A DNA stretch of 64,000 bases from Candidatus Synoicihabitans palmerolidicus (GTDB lineage: Bacteria; Verrucomicrobiota; Verrucomicrobiia; Opitutales; Opitutaceae): NCBI GenBank assembly GCA_020809425.1, contig JAGGDC010000001.1, forward strand, positions 372,001 through 436,000, written 5' to 3'. Every line of letters begins with the position of its first letter. Within the stretch, counting starts at the first letter, position 1. Under the pieces are notes generated by a model. That model searched no databases, was not told where the DNA came from, and worked only from the letters and a program-made list of their open reading frames with translations. This document shows positions 43,654 through 54,248 of this stretch, one piece after another. A program made the translations under genes and the position numbers.

Positions 43654-44691
43654 GTGGCTAAACTTCCCCACACAATGCAGGACGTGGCCAATGCGGCTGG
43701 AGTGGCGCGATCGACGGTATCGTTGGCCTTGCGCAATGATCGCAGCATTCCGCCGGCGACGCGCAGTCGGATTTTTGCGGCGGCCGAGAAATTGGGTTAC
43801 AAGACCAACCCCTTGGTGTCGGCGCTGATGGCTCCGTTGCATGCAAGACGCAATCAGCAACGGCACACGGTGTTGGCGTATGTGACTACGGATCGGGAGT
43901 TTGCGCCGTGGCGCAGCTACCGAATGTACATTGAGATGCACGACGGGGCGCTACGCCGGGCGTAGGAATTGGGTTACCGGTTGGAGGAATTGGCTTTGCG
44001 AGCGCCCGGGATGACGCCGAAGCGTTACATGCAAATGCTGCAGGCGAGGGGCATATTAGGCATGTTGATTGCGCCGTTGCCACTGGGGGAGCACACCATC
44101 GAGTTGGAGTTTGAGAAGTTTGCGGTGGTGGGGATCGACATGAGTGTGCAGGAGCCCCCGATTGAGCGGGTAGCGAACGATCATTTTCAGTCGGCGATGT
44201 TGGCGGCCGAGTCGTGTCGGGCGCTTGGTTACAAACGGATCGGGTTCATCGTGAGTCGGCAGTTGAGTGAGCGCTTGGGCGAGCGGTGGATGGCGGCGTG
44301 TCATCTGGCGCAGGCCGGATTGCCAGCGAGGTCGCGAGTGAAGCCGCTGGAGCCGGCGCGCACGGATGACATCATAGATGAGATCCTGGCGTGGTTTGCG
44401 CGGGAGAAGCCGGATGCGGTGATCATGGCGGAGCTCGATCCGCATGGGCATTATCCGTTACCGCCGCGGGTGGGGATGGTGAGCCTGTCGTTGGAGGAGC
44501 AGGCATTGGGGCAAGTTGCGGGGATTTTTCAGGACAACCGACGGTTGGGGGCGATTGCGATAGAGCACCTGGTGGCGCGGTTGGCGCGGTGCGAATTTGA
44601 TACGGATGACCGCGGGCGCCTGCACTTATTGGCGGGCAGTTGGCAAGCGGGGGCGTCGGGCCGGGGGCGGGATCGCACGCATTTGATTTGA
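43654..44691 (+). pseudogene. LacI-family regulator with in-frame TAG
   Basis: A GTG at 43654 or ATG at 43675 starts the helix-turn-helix TMQDVANAAGVARSTVSLAL and LGYKTNPLVSALMAPLHARR. TAG at 43963-43965 falls in ALRRA-stop-ELGYRLEEL where Glu (GAG) is expected. The sensor domain then continues unbroken to 44691 (VANDHFQSAMLAAESCRALG). Total about 345 residues. It is divergent from the large 1150-residue gene and probably controlled it. Confidence 0.85.
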
Positions 44692-44713
44692 GGTACGATC
44701 AGGCGGGGGGGAT

Positions 44714-45580
44714 TTAGAAGAAGTACTCTTGTTTCCAGCCGAGGAGGTCTTTGGAGCGCTGGTTGGAGATGAGGGACCTGCGGGCGGAGAAGTCGGCTCG
44801 GATATCGGTCACGTTGGGCAGGAAACGAGTGATGAGTTCCTGAGTCGGCAAGGGGGAGGAGCTGTCGTCGGATGCGATGATCACGGGTTCACATCCCAGG
44901 TTGTCGCCTTCGATGCCGAGGCGGCAGGCTTGGGCAAGATCGCGCGAGTCAATATAGGACCAGAAGATACGGAGGCGTTCCTCGGGGTGGGTGGCGGCAC
45001 GCGCCCGGATGGCGGCGTAGTCTTCGGGGCAGACGACATTGCCGATGCGGAAGGAGAGGACCTGGGTGCCGTCGCGCCGGTGGAACATGGCGGCGGTGGC
45101 CTCGTTGACGATTTTAGTGAGGCCGTAGGTGTCTGCGGGGAGCTGGGGGTGAGCTTCGTCAATGGGGAGGTACTGAGGATCGAACAGTTCGTGGGCGAAG
45201 CAAAAGCCGTAGGAGGATTCGGAGGAGGCGATGATGGCTTTTTTGATGCCGAGCAGGCCGCAGGCTTCGAGGACGTTGTAGGTGGTGTTGGTGTTGATGC
45301 GCCAAACTTCGTGGTTGGAGTGCATCTGGGGGCGCGGGATGGCGGCCATGTGCACGATGCCGTCATAGGGCGTGCGGTTGCCGGTGGAATGCGGACCGAG
45401 GGCGTCCATGGTCTGGCCCAGATCGGTGAGGTCGGCGGTGAGATGGTGACAGGCCAGATCGGTGGCGGGCGGGCGAGTGTCGACGTTGGTAACGTCATAG
45501 CCTTGCTCGCTGAAGTGTTTGAGAATCCAGTGACCGGCTTTGCCGGCCCCGCCAGTGACGAGAACGCGTTTTTTAGACAT
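44714..45580 (-). CDS. NAD-dependent epimerase/dehydratase family protein (extended SDR)
   Basis: The 288-residue protein has the Rossmann motif VLVTGGAGKAGHWILKHF, an acidic Asp after the second strand, the catalytic Ser in SSESSYGF and the YxxxK pair in YGLTK. It would oxidise, epimerise or dehydrate a nucleotide sugar or sugar acid, or act on a uronate as in uronate dehydrogenases. It is intact. No operon partner is intact next to it. Confidence 0.85.
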   Translation of the reverse strand: MSKKRVLVTGGAGKAGHWILKHFSEQGYDVTNVDTRPPATDLACHHLTADLTDLGQTMDALGPHSTGNRTPYDGIVHMAAIPRPQMHSNHEVWRINTNTTYNVLEACGLLGIKKAIIASSESSYGFCFAHELFDPQYLPIDEAHPQLPADTYGLTKIVNEATAAMFHRRDGTQVLSFRIGNVVCPEDYAAIRARAATHPEERLRIFWSYIDSRDLAQACRLGIEGDNLGCEPVIIASDDSSSPLPTQELITRFLPNVTDIRADFSARRSLISNQRSKDLLGWKQEYFF

Positions 45581-45707
45581 GGGAGTGAGGGGTTTCTAAC
45601 CACATTTGGACGGAGATTACCACGGTTGGATTGATTTACATCCAACCGGCGGAGGGGGGGGCTTGCAGGCTGTACCGAAAGAGGCGAGTCGAGTCGACAG
45701 GATGGGC

Positions 45708-46657
45708 TTAGGTGCCGGATTCAATGTAAGTGATTTCAGCCGGGGTGAGGCGGTAGTTCAGGGCACCGATGAAGCCTTCGACTTGGGCGGGGGAGCGAGC
45801 GCCGACGATGGCCCCGGTGACGACGGGCTGGCGAAGCGTCCAGGCGATGGCCGTGGCGCCGGCGCTTTGTCCGTGGCGGGCGCCGACATCGGTCAAACGG
45901 TCGGCGATGGCGAGGTGTTCGGTGAGCCGTGGTTCTTGGAAATTGGGGCTATTATTGCGCCAATCATTGGACGGTAGGGAGGCGATGCGCTCCCGCGTCA
46001 TGGCGCCGGAGAAGATTCCGGACCCCATGGGGGAGTAGTTGATGACTCCGATGTCGTGGGCCAAGCAGTGCGGGAACATTTCGGTTTCGATGTCGCGACT
46101 GAGAAGGGAGTAGGGAGGCTGGAGGGAAATGACAGGAGCGATCTCGGCCGCGGCGGAGAGTTCAGCGACGTCAAAGTTGGAAACGCTGAGGTGTCGGACT
46201 TTCCCCTCTTTTTTGAGCTCAGCCATGACGGTCCATGCTTCGAGGGAACCGGCGAGGTCGTCGTCGGGCCAGTGCATTTGGTAGAGGTCGATGACGTCGA
46301 TTTGCAGACGGCGCAGGCTGGCTTCGACCTCGGCGCGGATGGATTTCTTGCTGTCGGGGTAGTCGATGTTGCCGGCATCGTCCCAGACCATGGTGCATTT
46401 GGTGAAGACGAGCGGGCGGGGGCCGGACCAAGCGGCCAGTGCGCGGGTGACGACCTCTTCGGAGTGACCCAGGCCGTAAAAATCGGTGCTGTACCAATCC
46501 CATTGATACCCAATTCAAGGGCGCGGAGGATGGCGGCGATGGAGGCATCGTCGTCCTGGGCGCCCCAGCCAAACTTTCAAGGGCCACCTGCGGCCCAGGC
46601 GCCAAAGCCAAGGGAAGAGAGGTTGAGAACGGAATTACCGAGTGATCGAAGCGTCAT
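45708..46657 (-). pseudogene. Aldo/keto reductase, stop plus frameshift
   Basis: The start is TLRSLGNSVLNLSSLGFGAW. TGA at 46577-46579 replaces Trp in AAGGP-stop-KFGWGAQ. Near 46475 the run GATTTTTACGG carries extra T and shifts the frame inside the catalytic block that would read DTAPIYGLGHS, so the catalytic Tyr is lost in the zero frame. The rest, from MVWDDAGNIDYPDSK to the stop, has the barrel motifs (DLYQMHWPDDD, VSNFDVAEL, INYSPMGSG, AWTLRQPVVTGAIVGAR). It would reduce a sugar aldehyde or ketone. About 315 residues. Transcribed towards the epimerase in front. Confidence 0.85.
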
Positions 46658-46782
46658 GGGAACGAGCATAACCACGAATGAGGTGGATTGCACGAAAGCG
46701 ATGCATGTTCTTGGAGAGCAGAATGATCAGTCAGATATTGTTTAACGCAAGCGGAGGAACGGTCTGGAGAGGGGGGGGGACG

Positions 46783-47198
46783 TTAGTTTTCCAAGGGGCG
46801 TTCCCACTTCACGAGTTGGCCATGGAGCCAGTGGAGATGGTAGGTGGCGATTTGCCGGATTTCTTCGTCAGTGTAGTCGGGCACGGAGATGATGCGTCCG
46901 TTGGGCAGTTTGATGTCGTGCTCGCCGGTCAGGGCGGTGCGCTGGCCGGTGACTTCGGGTCGAGTGTAGAGCCAGGTCTCGTCGCGGTCGGGGGGGGGAG
47001 GTCTTCGCTCACGATTTCTCAAGGGGGACCGAGAGCATCTCGGGTGGCGGATTGAGTATGCCCGACGGCGAGGACGTCCCAGGCGGCGCGCCAATCACGT
47101 TCCGTGATGCCGGAGCCGAGGGTGACACAGCCGGTCAGCACGAGAGTGGCGGCGAGGGTGAGCAGAGGGAAAAGCAGGCGAATGGGGGACGCGGTCAC
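46783..47198 (-). pseudogene. Small lipoprotein, stop plus poly-C shift
   Basis: A GTG at 47196-47198 opens a signal peptide with lipobox LVLTGC (residues about 20-25). TGA at 47019-47021 interrupts DALGPP-stop-EIVSED. A nine-base C-run at 46990-46998 (G-run on the plus strand) is one short of or two over the frame-keeping length. The C-terminal part DETWLYTRPEVTGQRTALTG resembles small outer-membrane lipoproteins with an SmpA/OmlA-like turn. The function is unknown. Confidence 0.6.
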
Positions 47199-47340
47199 CA
47201 GACGGTGAGACCAGTGGGGGGAATGCGATGTTCACACGACGGACGATTGCAGGGAGGGGCTAGTTTGAAAGCGTGAGGCCGGAGACCAGGCTCGAGGAGG
47301 CGAGCTTGACGTGGGCGGAAAGGGAGCGAGGGATGGGGAG

Positions 47341-47721
47341 ATGGACTGTTTAGCGGCCGATGCGATTGAAGCGCGGGATTCGGGGATTCATGGCCGCGGG
47401 GTGTATGCGCGTGGGCCGATCGCGGCGGGGGATGTCGTGACAGAGTACACGGGGGAGCTCATTGGCGTGGAGGAAGCGGTGAGGCGTGAAATGTCGCGGC
47501 AGGAGCGGGAGGCACGGGGAGAGGAACACTGTGACTACTTTTACATCATGAGTGACTATTTGGTGATAGATGGTCGGGACGAGGGGAACGTGGCGCGGTT
47601 GATTAATCATTCGTGTGAGCCCAATTGTCGTTCGGATGTGGTGAACGATCGAGCGTGGATTATCGCACAGGAGGCCATTCCGGTGGGGGCGGAACTGACA
47701 TTTGACGATGGTTATACCTAG
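47341..47721 (+). pseudogene. SET-domain protein truncated by an insertion element
   Basis: The 126-residue product has the SET core: IHGRGVYARGPIAAGDVV, EYTGELIG, RLINHSCEPNCRSDV and ELTFDDGY. SET enzymes transfer methyl groups from S-adenosylmethionine to lysine; the NHSCEPN motif and the following Tyr form the active site. The stop TAG is created by the left end of the element at 47721, so the post-SET cysteine tail is missing. Bacterial SET proteins occur in Chlamydiae and Verrucomicrobiota, where some modify host histones; here the substrate is unknown. It is on the plus strand and stands alone. Confidence 0.85.
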
Positions 47722-49543
47722 AGCGTGTCCCACAAGCGCAAGAGGTTGTAGAATAGGAGGTAGCGTAAAAATAAAGAGGCCGAACCCGGGAGGATTTCCT
47801 GGTTTCGGCACAAAAACGGCGTGTATAATTTGGTGTGAACAATACTACCGAAACGGTCGCCCCGGAAGTTGCTCTGAAAACCTGGCTGCGTCCAGACCTG
47901 ACTCCGATCGGACCCAACAAAGATTACGCCGCGTTTCGCGATCAACTGGCGGGGCTCGACCAGTTGCTGGCCAACAGTCACTTGGAAGCGATGGCCGTGG
48001 ACTTTGCCCGGGAAAACTGGCGGGGCGACGACGTGGCCGGGTTGCCGCGACACCTGCAGTTCGCGCGCAAGGCGCGGCGGGTGCAGGTATTGCGCATGAT
48101 GCTCGGAAACATCAGCTTGCGTAAACTTTCCCTGAGCATCGCCTCCAGCGATCTGTTGGCCGACTTTTGCGAAGCGCGCCGGATCGACGGCATCAAGGGG
48201 GTCTCCCAAAGAAAGCGTGCGGGAGCGTGCGTCCAAATGCTTCACCGCCGGGCAGGTGCGCAGGATGAGCCAAGTCATTATCGAGATGTGCGATGAGGCG
48301 GACCGGGCGAGCGAACTGGGACTGGCTGCGGCGCAGCCGATGGATACGTGCCTGGGGGACTCGACCTGCCTGCAGGCCAACATCCATTTCCCGGTCGACT
48401 GGGTGCTCTTTCGCGACGTGAGCCGCACCCCCTTGCTCAAGGCTGGTGAAACTGATCCGTGCAGCGGGGTTGCGGGGTCGGATGCCGAACGAGTCGCCAG
48501 TCTTTGCCAAGCAGATGAATCGGTGGTGCATCGCGATGACCCACAGCCGACGGCGCCGCGATGCGAAGCGGGCCCGCCAGGGCGTGCTCCGCCAGATGAA
48601 ACGCCTGCTGCGCACCATCGGCGAGCACGCCCGCCGCCACCGCAACCACCTCGTCGCCGACTACGCCCGGACCCGCTTCAGTGAGCGCCAGGCCACCCGC
48701 ATCATTGCTCGCATCGACGCCAGGCTCGAGCAACTGCCGGCCGCGATCAAACAGGCCCACGAACGCATCATCGGCGCGCGACCAGTGCTCAACGCCGAGA
48801 AGATCCTCCGCGTCTCCGAACCCGACGTGCAGACCGTGGTCCGGGGCAAGGCGTCCGGCGAGGTCGAGTTTGGCAACACCCTCATGATCAGTGAAAACGT
48901 GACGGAGTTGATCACCGATTGGCAGTGGTATCAGGGAATGACTCCGGCCGAATGGCGTCAGTTCGACCAGAGCCTCGAGCGCCAGAATCAGTTCGACCTG
49001 AGCACCCCGATCAAAGCGGCGAGCACCGACCGAGGCTTCTCGACCCAACGGCTGTGCGAACGCTTGGCCGAAGCCGACATTTATAACGCCACTTGCCCCC
49101 GCGATCCGCAGCAACTGCAACGGCGCATGCAGGAGCCGCAGTTCGTGGCGCTCCAACATCGCCGGGCTTCGACGGAAGCCCGCATCGCCATCATCAAGCA
49201 ACGCCAAGGCAAGCGATTGAGAGCCAGAGGCTTCACGAATCGCTACCTGACGGTAGCCTGGAGCATCCTCGGTCACAACCTGTGGCTCATCGCCCGACTG
49301 CTGGCCGACCAACCACCGCAGGCCCAAGTCGCCTAAAACCACCAAGCCTACTCCAACGATGAACAATAAACCGGCTGCCGGAGGTTCCCTCATGGAAACG
49401 ATCCAGGCACTGACTGCTGCGACACCACCTTTGCTATCTCATTGCATTTGCGCGTGCCTAAATCCGCCATTGGCAGTCGGAAATCCGCTCAAAAATCGGC
49501 TTTCCTGCCCTCCTTCCAAAATCAGGGTAAATGGGACACGCTC
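47721..49543 (+). mobile_element. DDE insertion element, copy 1 (IR GAGCGTGTCCC)
   Basis: The inverted repeat GAGCGTGTCCC at 47721-47731 and GGGACACGCTC at 49533-49543 bounds an 1823-bp element flanked on each side by TA (47719-47720 and 49544-49545). The left flank is the SET gene; the right flank is the cut end of IS30 copy B. A second, near-identical copy lies at 57689-59509. I could not assign the family; the transposase resembles DDE_Tnp_1 types grouped with ISNCY or IS1182. Confidence 0.85.
47835..49336 (+). pseudogene. Transposase of element copy 1, frameshifted
   Basis: The start is GTG at 47835 (NNTTETVAPEVALKTWLRPD). The frame first shifts by +1 near 48203 at TCCCAAAG into VRERASKCFTAGQVRRMSQ, and the same shift is found in copy 2. 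A second shift near 48440 (AAGGCTGGTG with one extra T) leads into KLIRAAGLRGRMPNESPV. The DDE acids are in DTCLxDSTC, ASTDRGF and STEARIAIIK. About 500 residues. Confidence 0.8.
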
Positions 49544-50455
49544 TAGGTGAGGGTCTTGCGCGGGCGGGCGGGCGGGCGTTTGAAGGCCCGGAAGAGAGCG
49601 CGGGCGACGCTGATCGCGTCTTTGGCGCCGCCCAACGGGACGATCATCACGTAGCGGGAGACCCGTTCGGTGATGACCAAAATGGCGGTGCGATTGCCCG
49701 CACCCATGACCAAGTCGGCCTCCCAGTGTTCGGGCACCTCCCGGCGCTCCACCTCAGCGGGTCGCTCGCCGATATTGATCGCGCCCGGCAACTGGCCCGC
49801 GAGCTTGCCCTTGGCGCGGGGGGCGGGACTGCGCCGGGGCTTCTTGCGCCGCAAATAAGCGATCAACTCCTTCTTAACCGAGCCTTTGGCGTGGACGTAG
49901 ATGAAGTCGTAGATGGTGGTTTCGTGGCTCACGCGTCGGGTCAGATCAAGGCCATGACGTCGTCTCAAGGCGACTTCGATTGGCTTGGGCGTAGCGCCGG
50001 TGGCAAACAGGGCCAGCACCTCGTCGCGCAAGGCGGGCGTGTCGGCGACTTTGTTGCGCGCGGCGCACTTGGGCCGACGGCAAGCGCGAGGCTGCGCATC
50101 CATGCCGCTGGAGCTGTAGCGCCCGCCGTTGCGGGTGATCTCGCGATTGACCACCGAGGCGTCGCGGCCGAGGGCGGCGGCAAGCTGAGCGCCGCTTTTG
50201 CCCTGGGCCCTGGGCCAAACCGGCATGAATCGCCTCGCGTTCCTGGGCGGTGATGCGCCGTTGTATTTTTGCCACCACTCCAAATCCTCTCTCTGGCTTG
50301 TGTATAGCTGCTCACCGCTCCCTTCCTGCGGCCTGCCGCAACCTCAATCCCGCCAATCATCAATCCCAATATCAAACGTATCGTATTCATTATAGTGCAT
50401 TAGGAGAAAGGGAACCACTCCCTCTCTGCCTGTGCACTCAGTGTTGGACTGCGGC
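49544..50455 (-). mobile_element. IS30-family element, copy B (N-terminal half)
   Basis: This is the half of an IS30 element that begins with the outer repeat GCCGCAGTCC (50455 inward) and stops at the TA (49544-49545) where the GAGCRTGTCCC element begins. The missing half, downstream of KTLT, is not next to the element. Sequence matches copies A and C closely. The right flank is an HsdS remnant. Confidence 0.85.
49546..50279 (-). pseudogene. IS30 transposase N-terminal half, copy B
   Basis: The helix-turn-helix (AQLAAALGRDASVVNREITR) and the first catalytic Asp (HWEADLVMGAGNRT) are present. The CCCAGGG duplication shifts the frame in the N-terminal domain, as in copies A and C. It stops at KTLT beside the next element, before the second and third catalytic residues. 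Confidence 0.8.
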
Positions 50456-50492
50456 GACTACAGCATGTTTCCCGTGATGTTCATAATTTCTC

Positions 50493-50648
50493 TTAGAATG
50501 CGGTTGAATTGGTCGATTGGCGGAGGCGGTTGGAGCGAGCGATTTGGCGGTCTAGTTCGGCGTTGAGGTGGCCGAGGGCGGTGGTGCGGGCTTCGATTTC
50601 GGCGACGATTTGGTGTTGTTTGGCGAATGATGGCGTCGGGGCAATCAT
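50493..50648 (-). pseudogene. HsdS C-terminal remnant (type I restriction specificity subunit)
   Basis: A 51-residue ORF reads FAKQHQIVAEIEARTTALGH and DRQIARSNRLRQSTNSTAF. This is the conserved C-terminal helix and tail of HsdS, which in other proteins reads as PPLAEQHRIVAKIEA and ANRLRQSIL. The DNA-recognition domains are absent. It ends 40 bases from IS30 copy B, which probably removed the rest. It lies just downstream of a type IIL enzyme remnant. Confidence 0.75.
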
Positions 50649-50696
50649 GAGGGATTAGTAAACGGCTGGGGCGCGTGGGATTTGCCGTCTGTAACG

Positions 50697-53600
50697 CTAC
50701 AATTGGCCGAGATCTTTCAGGGTCTCGAGGATTTGGGTGATTTCGGTGAGGCGGGTTTTGGTGCGTTTGCCGAAGTGAGACGCCAAGGCGCTGGCGTCGG
50801 GGCCAGTGGTGGGGAGCAGGGAGCGGAGGGTGGAGACTTTGTCGGGGAGGGTTTTGGGCCAGGGTTGTTTGCCGGTGACGACTGGAGCCGTCGTTTCAAC
50901 CTCGAGTTCGGGTTGGTCGGGTTTCGCGGAGGTCGTGCCGGCGGGATTTTGATACTCGGGACGGAGCCAGCGGATTTTGCCTGAGGTTTCCTCGGCGGCT
51001 CTTTCGTGGTTGAGGGCAACGAGGCGGGTGAGGATGGCTTGCTCCAGAACTTCGTCGCCACGGGCGAGACGGTCGGCGAGGGGGACTTTGGTCGCGAGGT
51101 CGCTCCAGCCGTAGGCGGCGAGGACGGCCGTATCGAGCTTATCGTGGAGCTGTTTGAGCACGGCGGCGAGGGCGTGGTCGTGGATCTTGCGGTCCTTGTC
51201 CGTCAGCGGTTCTTCGCGTCGCAGTTTTTCCACTACGTTGTAGAGGCCCGTCAAGGTGAGGTCGGCGTGCGCCGCCTGCTGTCGCTTGCGGTGGGCGTCC
51301 AACTGCTCACCCAGATCACGAATCGTCGCTTTGAGCGGATTCGCCTCCGGCAGGTCCGGGAAGGGGAAGGTTTCGAAGCAGCGGGTTTTGTTGTAGCGGG
51401 GATCGTTACCGAAGCCGAGACGACCGCACGCACTAAGCGCCCAAGCGACATGAATTGATGAAGATAATACGCCCAAAATCTGGGCGTCGTTGACCGCGAT
51501 ATTCACAAGCATGTTATCGGGTCCAATTGATCGATCTAGAAAAGTGAAGAACCGATGCTTCGCGGTTTCAACCGTCGCGATGAATCGAGGAAGGTTCTTC
51601 AGAGCGAGTCGTAACGAAGCATTGGAACGGCCGAATTTCCACCAATTCTCTTTCCGATACGGCTCACGATTTTGATCACGCTCGGGTTTAACCGTTGTGA
51701 GGACGTGCTGATACACTGCCGGGTGTTCGTCGCGAAGCGTTTCAGCAGTGAACGCATCTGCGTCGATGACAAATACACCGCGAGAAATCTGAGTGAGGTC
51801 ACGCCCATGTCTGTAATCATAAATGACCTTGGGCGCATCTGGTTTTGAATTCGCCAAGAGTTCCGCAGCGCGTTCAGGCGTCACAATAAATCCGCTTCCG
51901 TGAATCTTTACCCCAGTGTTGCTGATCGAGCCATTTCCAGTGAGGAGACGGATGGAAGTCAGGTCCGCGCCTATTTTTTTAAATTGGCAGCGAGCTTGCC
52001 GTGATCGATGTCGAGTTCGACGCGGTGGTCGCCCTCTTTGATTTCGGTTTCTTCGATCACGCGGTTGAGTTCTCCGGTCGTGGCTTCGCACGATGCTACC
52101 GTCATTGCGATGCGCACCGCTGCGCCGTCGGTGCTATCGACCCAAGGGTGATCGGGGATGGCGTAGGCGAAGGTGAGCGGGGTCTTTTCGGCGTTGAGAT
52201 GCTTTCCCACCACGCGCCGGTTGAAGGTTTGGTGGATGCTGTTGGTGGTGATGAAGCCGAAACGTTGCGCCGAACCGGCGCGCACGAGCTCGACGGCTTT
52301 TTCCCACCAGAACATGACGAAGTCGGCGGATTCGGGGACGTCTTTTTTCCATGCGCCGCGTAGGGCTTCGGTGTAGCCGTCGCCGAGCGGATCGCGCATG
52401 CGGGACGCGCCGATGAAGGGCGGGTTGCCCACGATGTAGTCGGCTTGGGGCCACTCGGCGCGGCGCGGGTTGGTGTAGTCGTAGACGGGGATTTGCGCGG
52501 TCTCGTCGGGGACTTCACGCTGGGTGACTGGATGCGGTTTGGTGGTGCGGCCATTCTAGATGGTAACGAAGTTGCCGGCGGCGTCTTTGCGCGGGAGTTC
52601 GGCGTCGTAGGCGAGCACGGCGTCCTGAGCGCGGATGGTTTGTTCCTTGGGCAGGAGCGGGCGGTCGCCGGTGTCGGATTGGCCGGTCGTCTTTTTGTGC
52701 CACTGGAAGTAGCCGATCCAGAGCACGAGCTGAGCGATGGCGACGGGCGTGTCTCCGGCGGCTTGGTGTTGGGCGGCGGCGATGCGCACGTTGTCCCAGC
52801 GGGCGCGGAGCGGATCGATTATCGTCGGTTTGACGAGACGTTCGACGTAGCTGCGCGGGGTGTAGTGGGCGCCGAGTTTGTGGCGGTCGCGGGGCGAGAG
52901 GGCGCGCTCCAGCAGGGTGCCGAAGATGGCGGGTTCGACGTCGGACCAGTCGGGTTTGGCGGCTTCGAGCAGGACGCTGATTTGGGCGGCGGAGAGTGGG
53001 AGCGCGGTGGTGTGGTCGAAGAGGCCGCCGTTGAAGTGAGCGATCTTCTGCATGAGGGCGACCGACCAGTCGGTGCCGGTGGCCATGTCGCGCCAGAGGT
53101 TTGGGCGGTGGCGGCAAAGCCTTGCGGGTTGTCCTTCAGTTTGACGAGCAGGTCCGTGAAGGCGCCATCGGGCAGCAGGCCGGTGTCTTCGGCAAAGAGG
53201 GTGAAGCGGCAGCGTTGCAGGAAGGTGGCAACGGTCTGTGGGTCGTGGCCCTCGGCGTCGAGGGACTTGGCGAGGCGGGAAAGGTGCTCGGCGACGTCGC
53301 GGGTGACGCGGGTGCTGGGGTCGAGGGAAGCGGGATCGGTCCAGACGGCGCGCAGGCGGTCGCGGATGGCGGCGTCGCGCAGGTCCTCGAGGTGGATGCG
53401 GTGCGACTTGGGATCGGGGAAGCGCAGGTAGGTGCCGCCGGTGCAGGTGAATTCGCTGTAGAGTTCGATGACGTAGTCGACGTCGCAGACGATGAGGAAG
53501 GGCGGACGGCCCTCGGTGGCGGGCAAGTTGCGGATGTAAACGCGGGCCTGGTTGTAGGCGCGCTCGAGGGCGAGGTCCCAGGAGCGGGTGCCGCGCACGC

Positions 53601-53942
53601 CGTGGCCGGTTTTGTAGGGCGCCGCGTCCTCGTCGAGCAGGCCGAGTTGATCGGGATGGGTGGCGGCCTTGGCGTTGGAGCCCTGCTTGGTTTCGAGGAC
53701 AAAGCCGCCGCGTTTGTAGAGATCGGCGTAGACGGTGGCCGTAGTGCCATCGTGTTTGGAGCGAGCGGGCGGGCGGGCGGTCGAAGACGTAGTGGTTGAA
53801 CGCGTTGTCGGGACCGACGGGATCGGGGCGGTCGACGTCGAGCAGGTCGCAGTTCGCTGAGGAACATTTGGTAGTTGGCACGCTCGGCGGCTTCGGCTTT
53901 GGATCAGCGGGATATGAATTTTTCTACGACTTCTTCGACCAT
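50697..53942 (-). pseudogene. MmeI-like type IIL restriction-modification enzyme, six lesions
   Basis: A single protein of about 1080 residues normally combines nuclease, methyltransferase and specificity parts. From 53942 down: TGA at 53904-53906 replaces Trp in ISR-W-SKAEAAERANYQ; frame shifts lie near 53850, near 53770 in a GGGC repeat, near 53103 and near 51977 in an A7 run; TAG at 52556-52558 interrupts NFVTI-stop-NGRTT. The pieces contain FVLETKQGSNAKA (ExK nuclease), AHYTPRSYVERLVKPTI, the methyltransferase motif [16 protein letters not shown], and the specificity region GSGFIVTPERAAELLAN. The enzyme is dead by several independent hits. Confidence 0.85.
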
Positions 53943-54248
53943 GGAGGCACGCTTGCGGGAAAGGGGGTGATTATGATCCGACGGCGGGCCAGCGCCGGGA
54001 AAGCCGCGGTGGTTAAACGGGATACTCGCCGCCGTGTAAAGGGTGCGAGTAGACGGGGCTTCGATTACCGGCGGTGTCTGCGCCGCCGAACAGCATTGTC
54101 TGCCGATTGAGGGCGTCGTTGCCGGTCGAGGAGGGGAGTGGTTTCAAACGATACCAATGGAAGGGACTACGGATAGGGAGCGCGGATTTGAGCAAAGTGG
54201 TGGGGGCGCTTTGGGGGTTAGCTCTCTTCACTGGCGTGAATGGAGGAC
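53943..54248. other. Non-coding gap
   Basis: Three hundred bases between the restriction enzyme start and the amidohydrolase end. I see no gene, RNA or repeat. Confidence 0.45.

Noticed and set aside
48217..48684. Separate gene in the middle of the element at 47.7-49.5 kb
   Set aside because: It is the continuation of the transposase in the shifted frame, matched by the same segment in copy 2.
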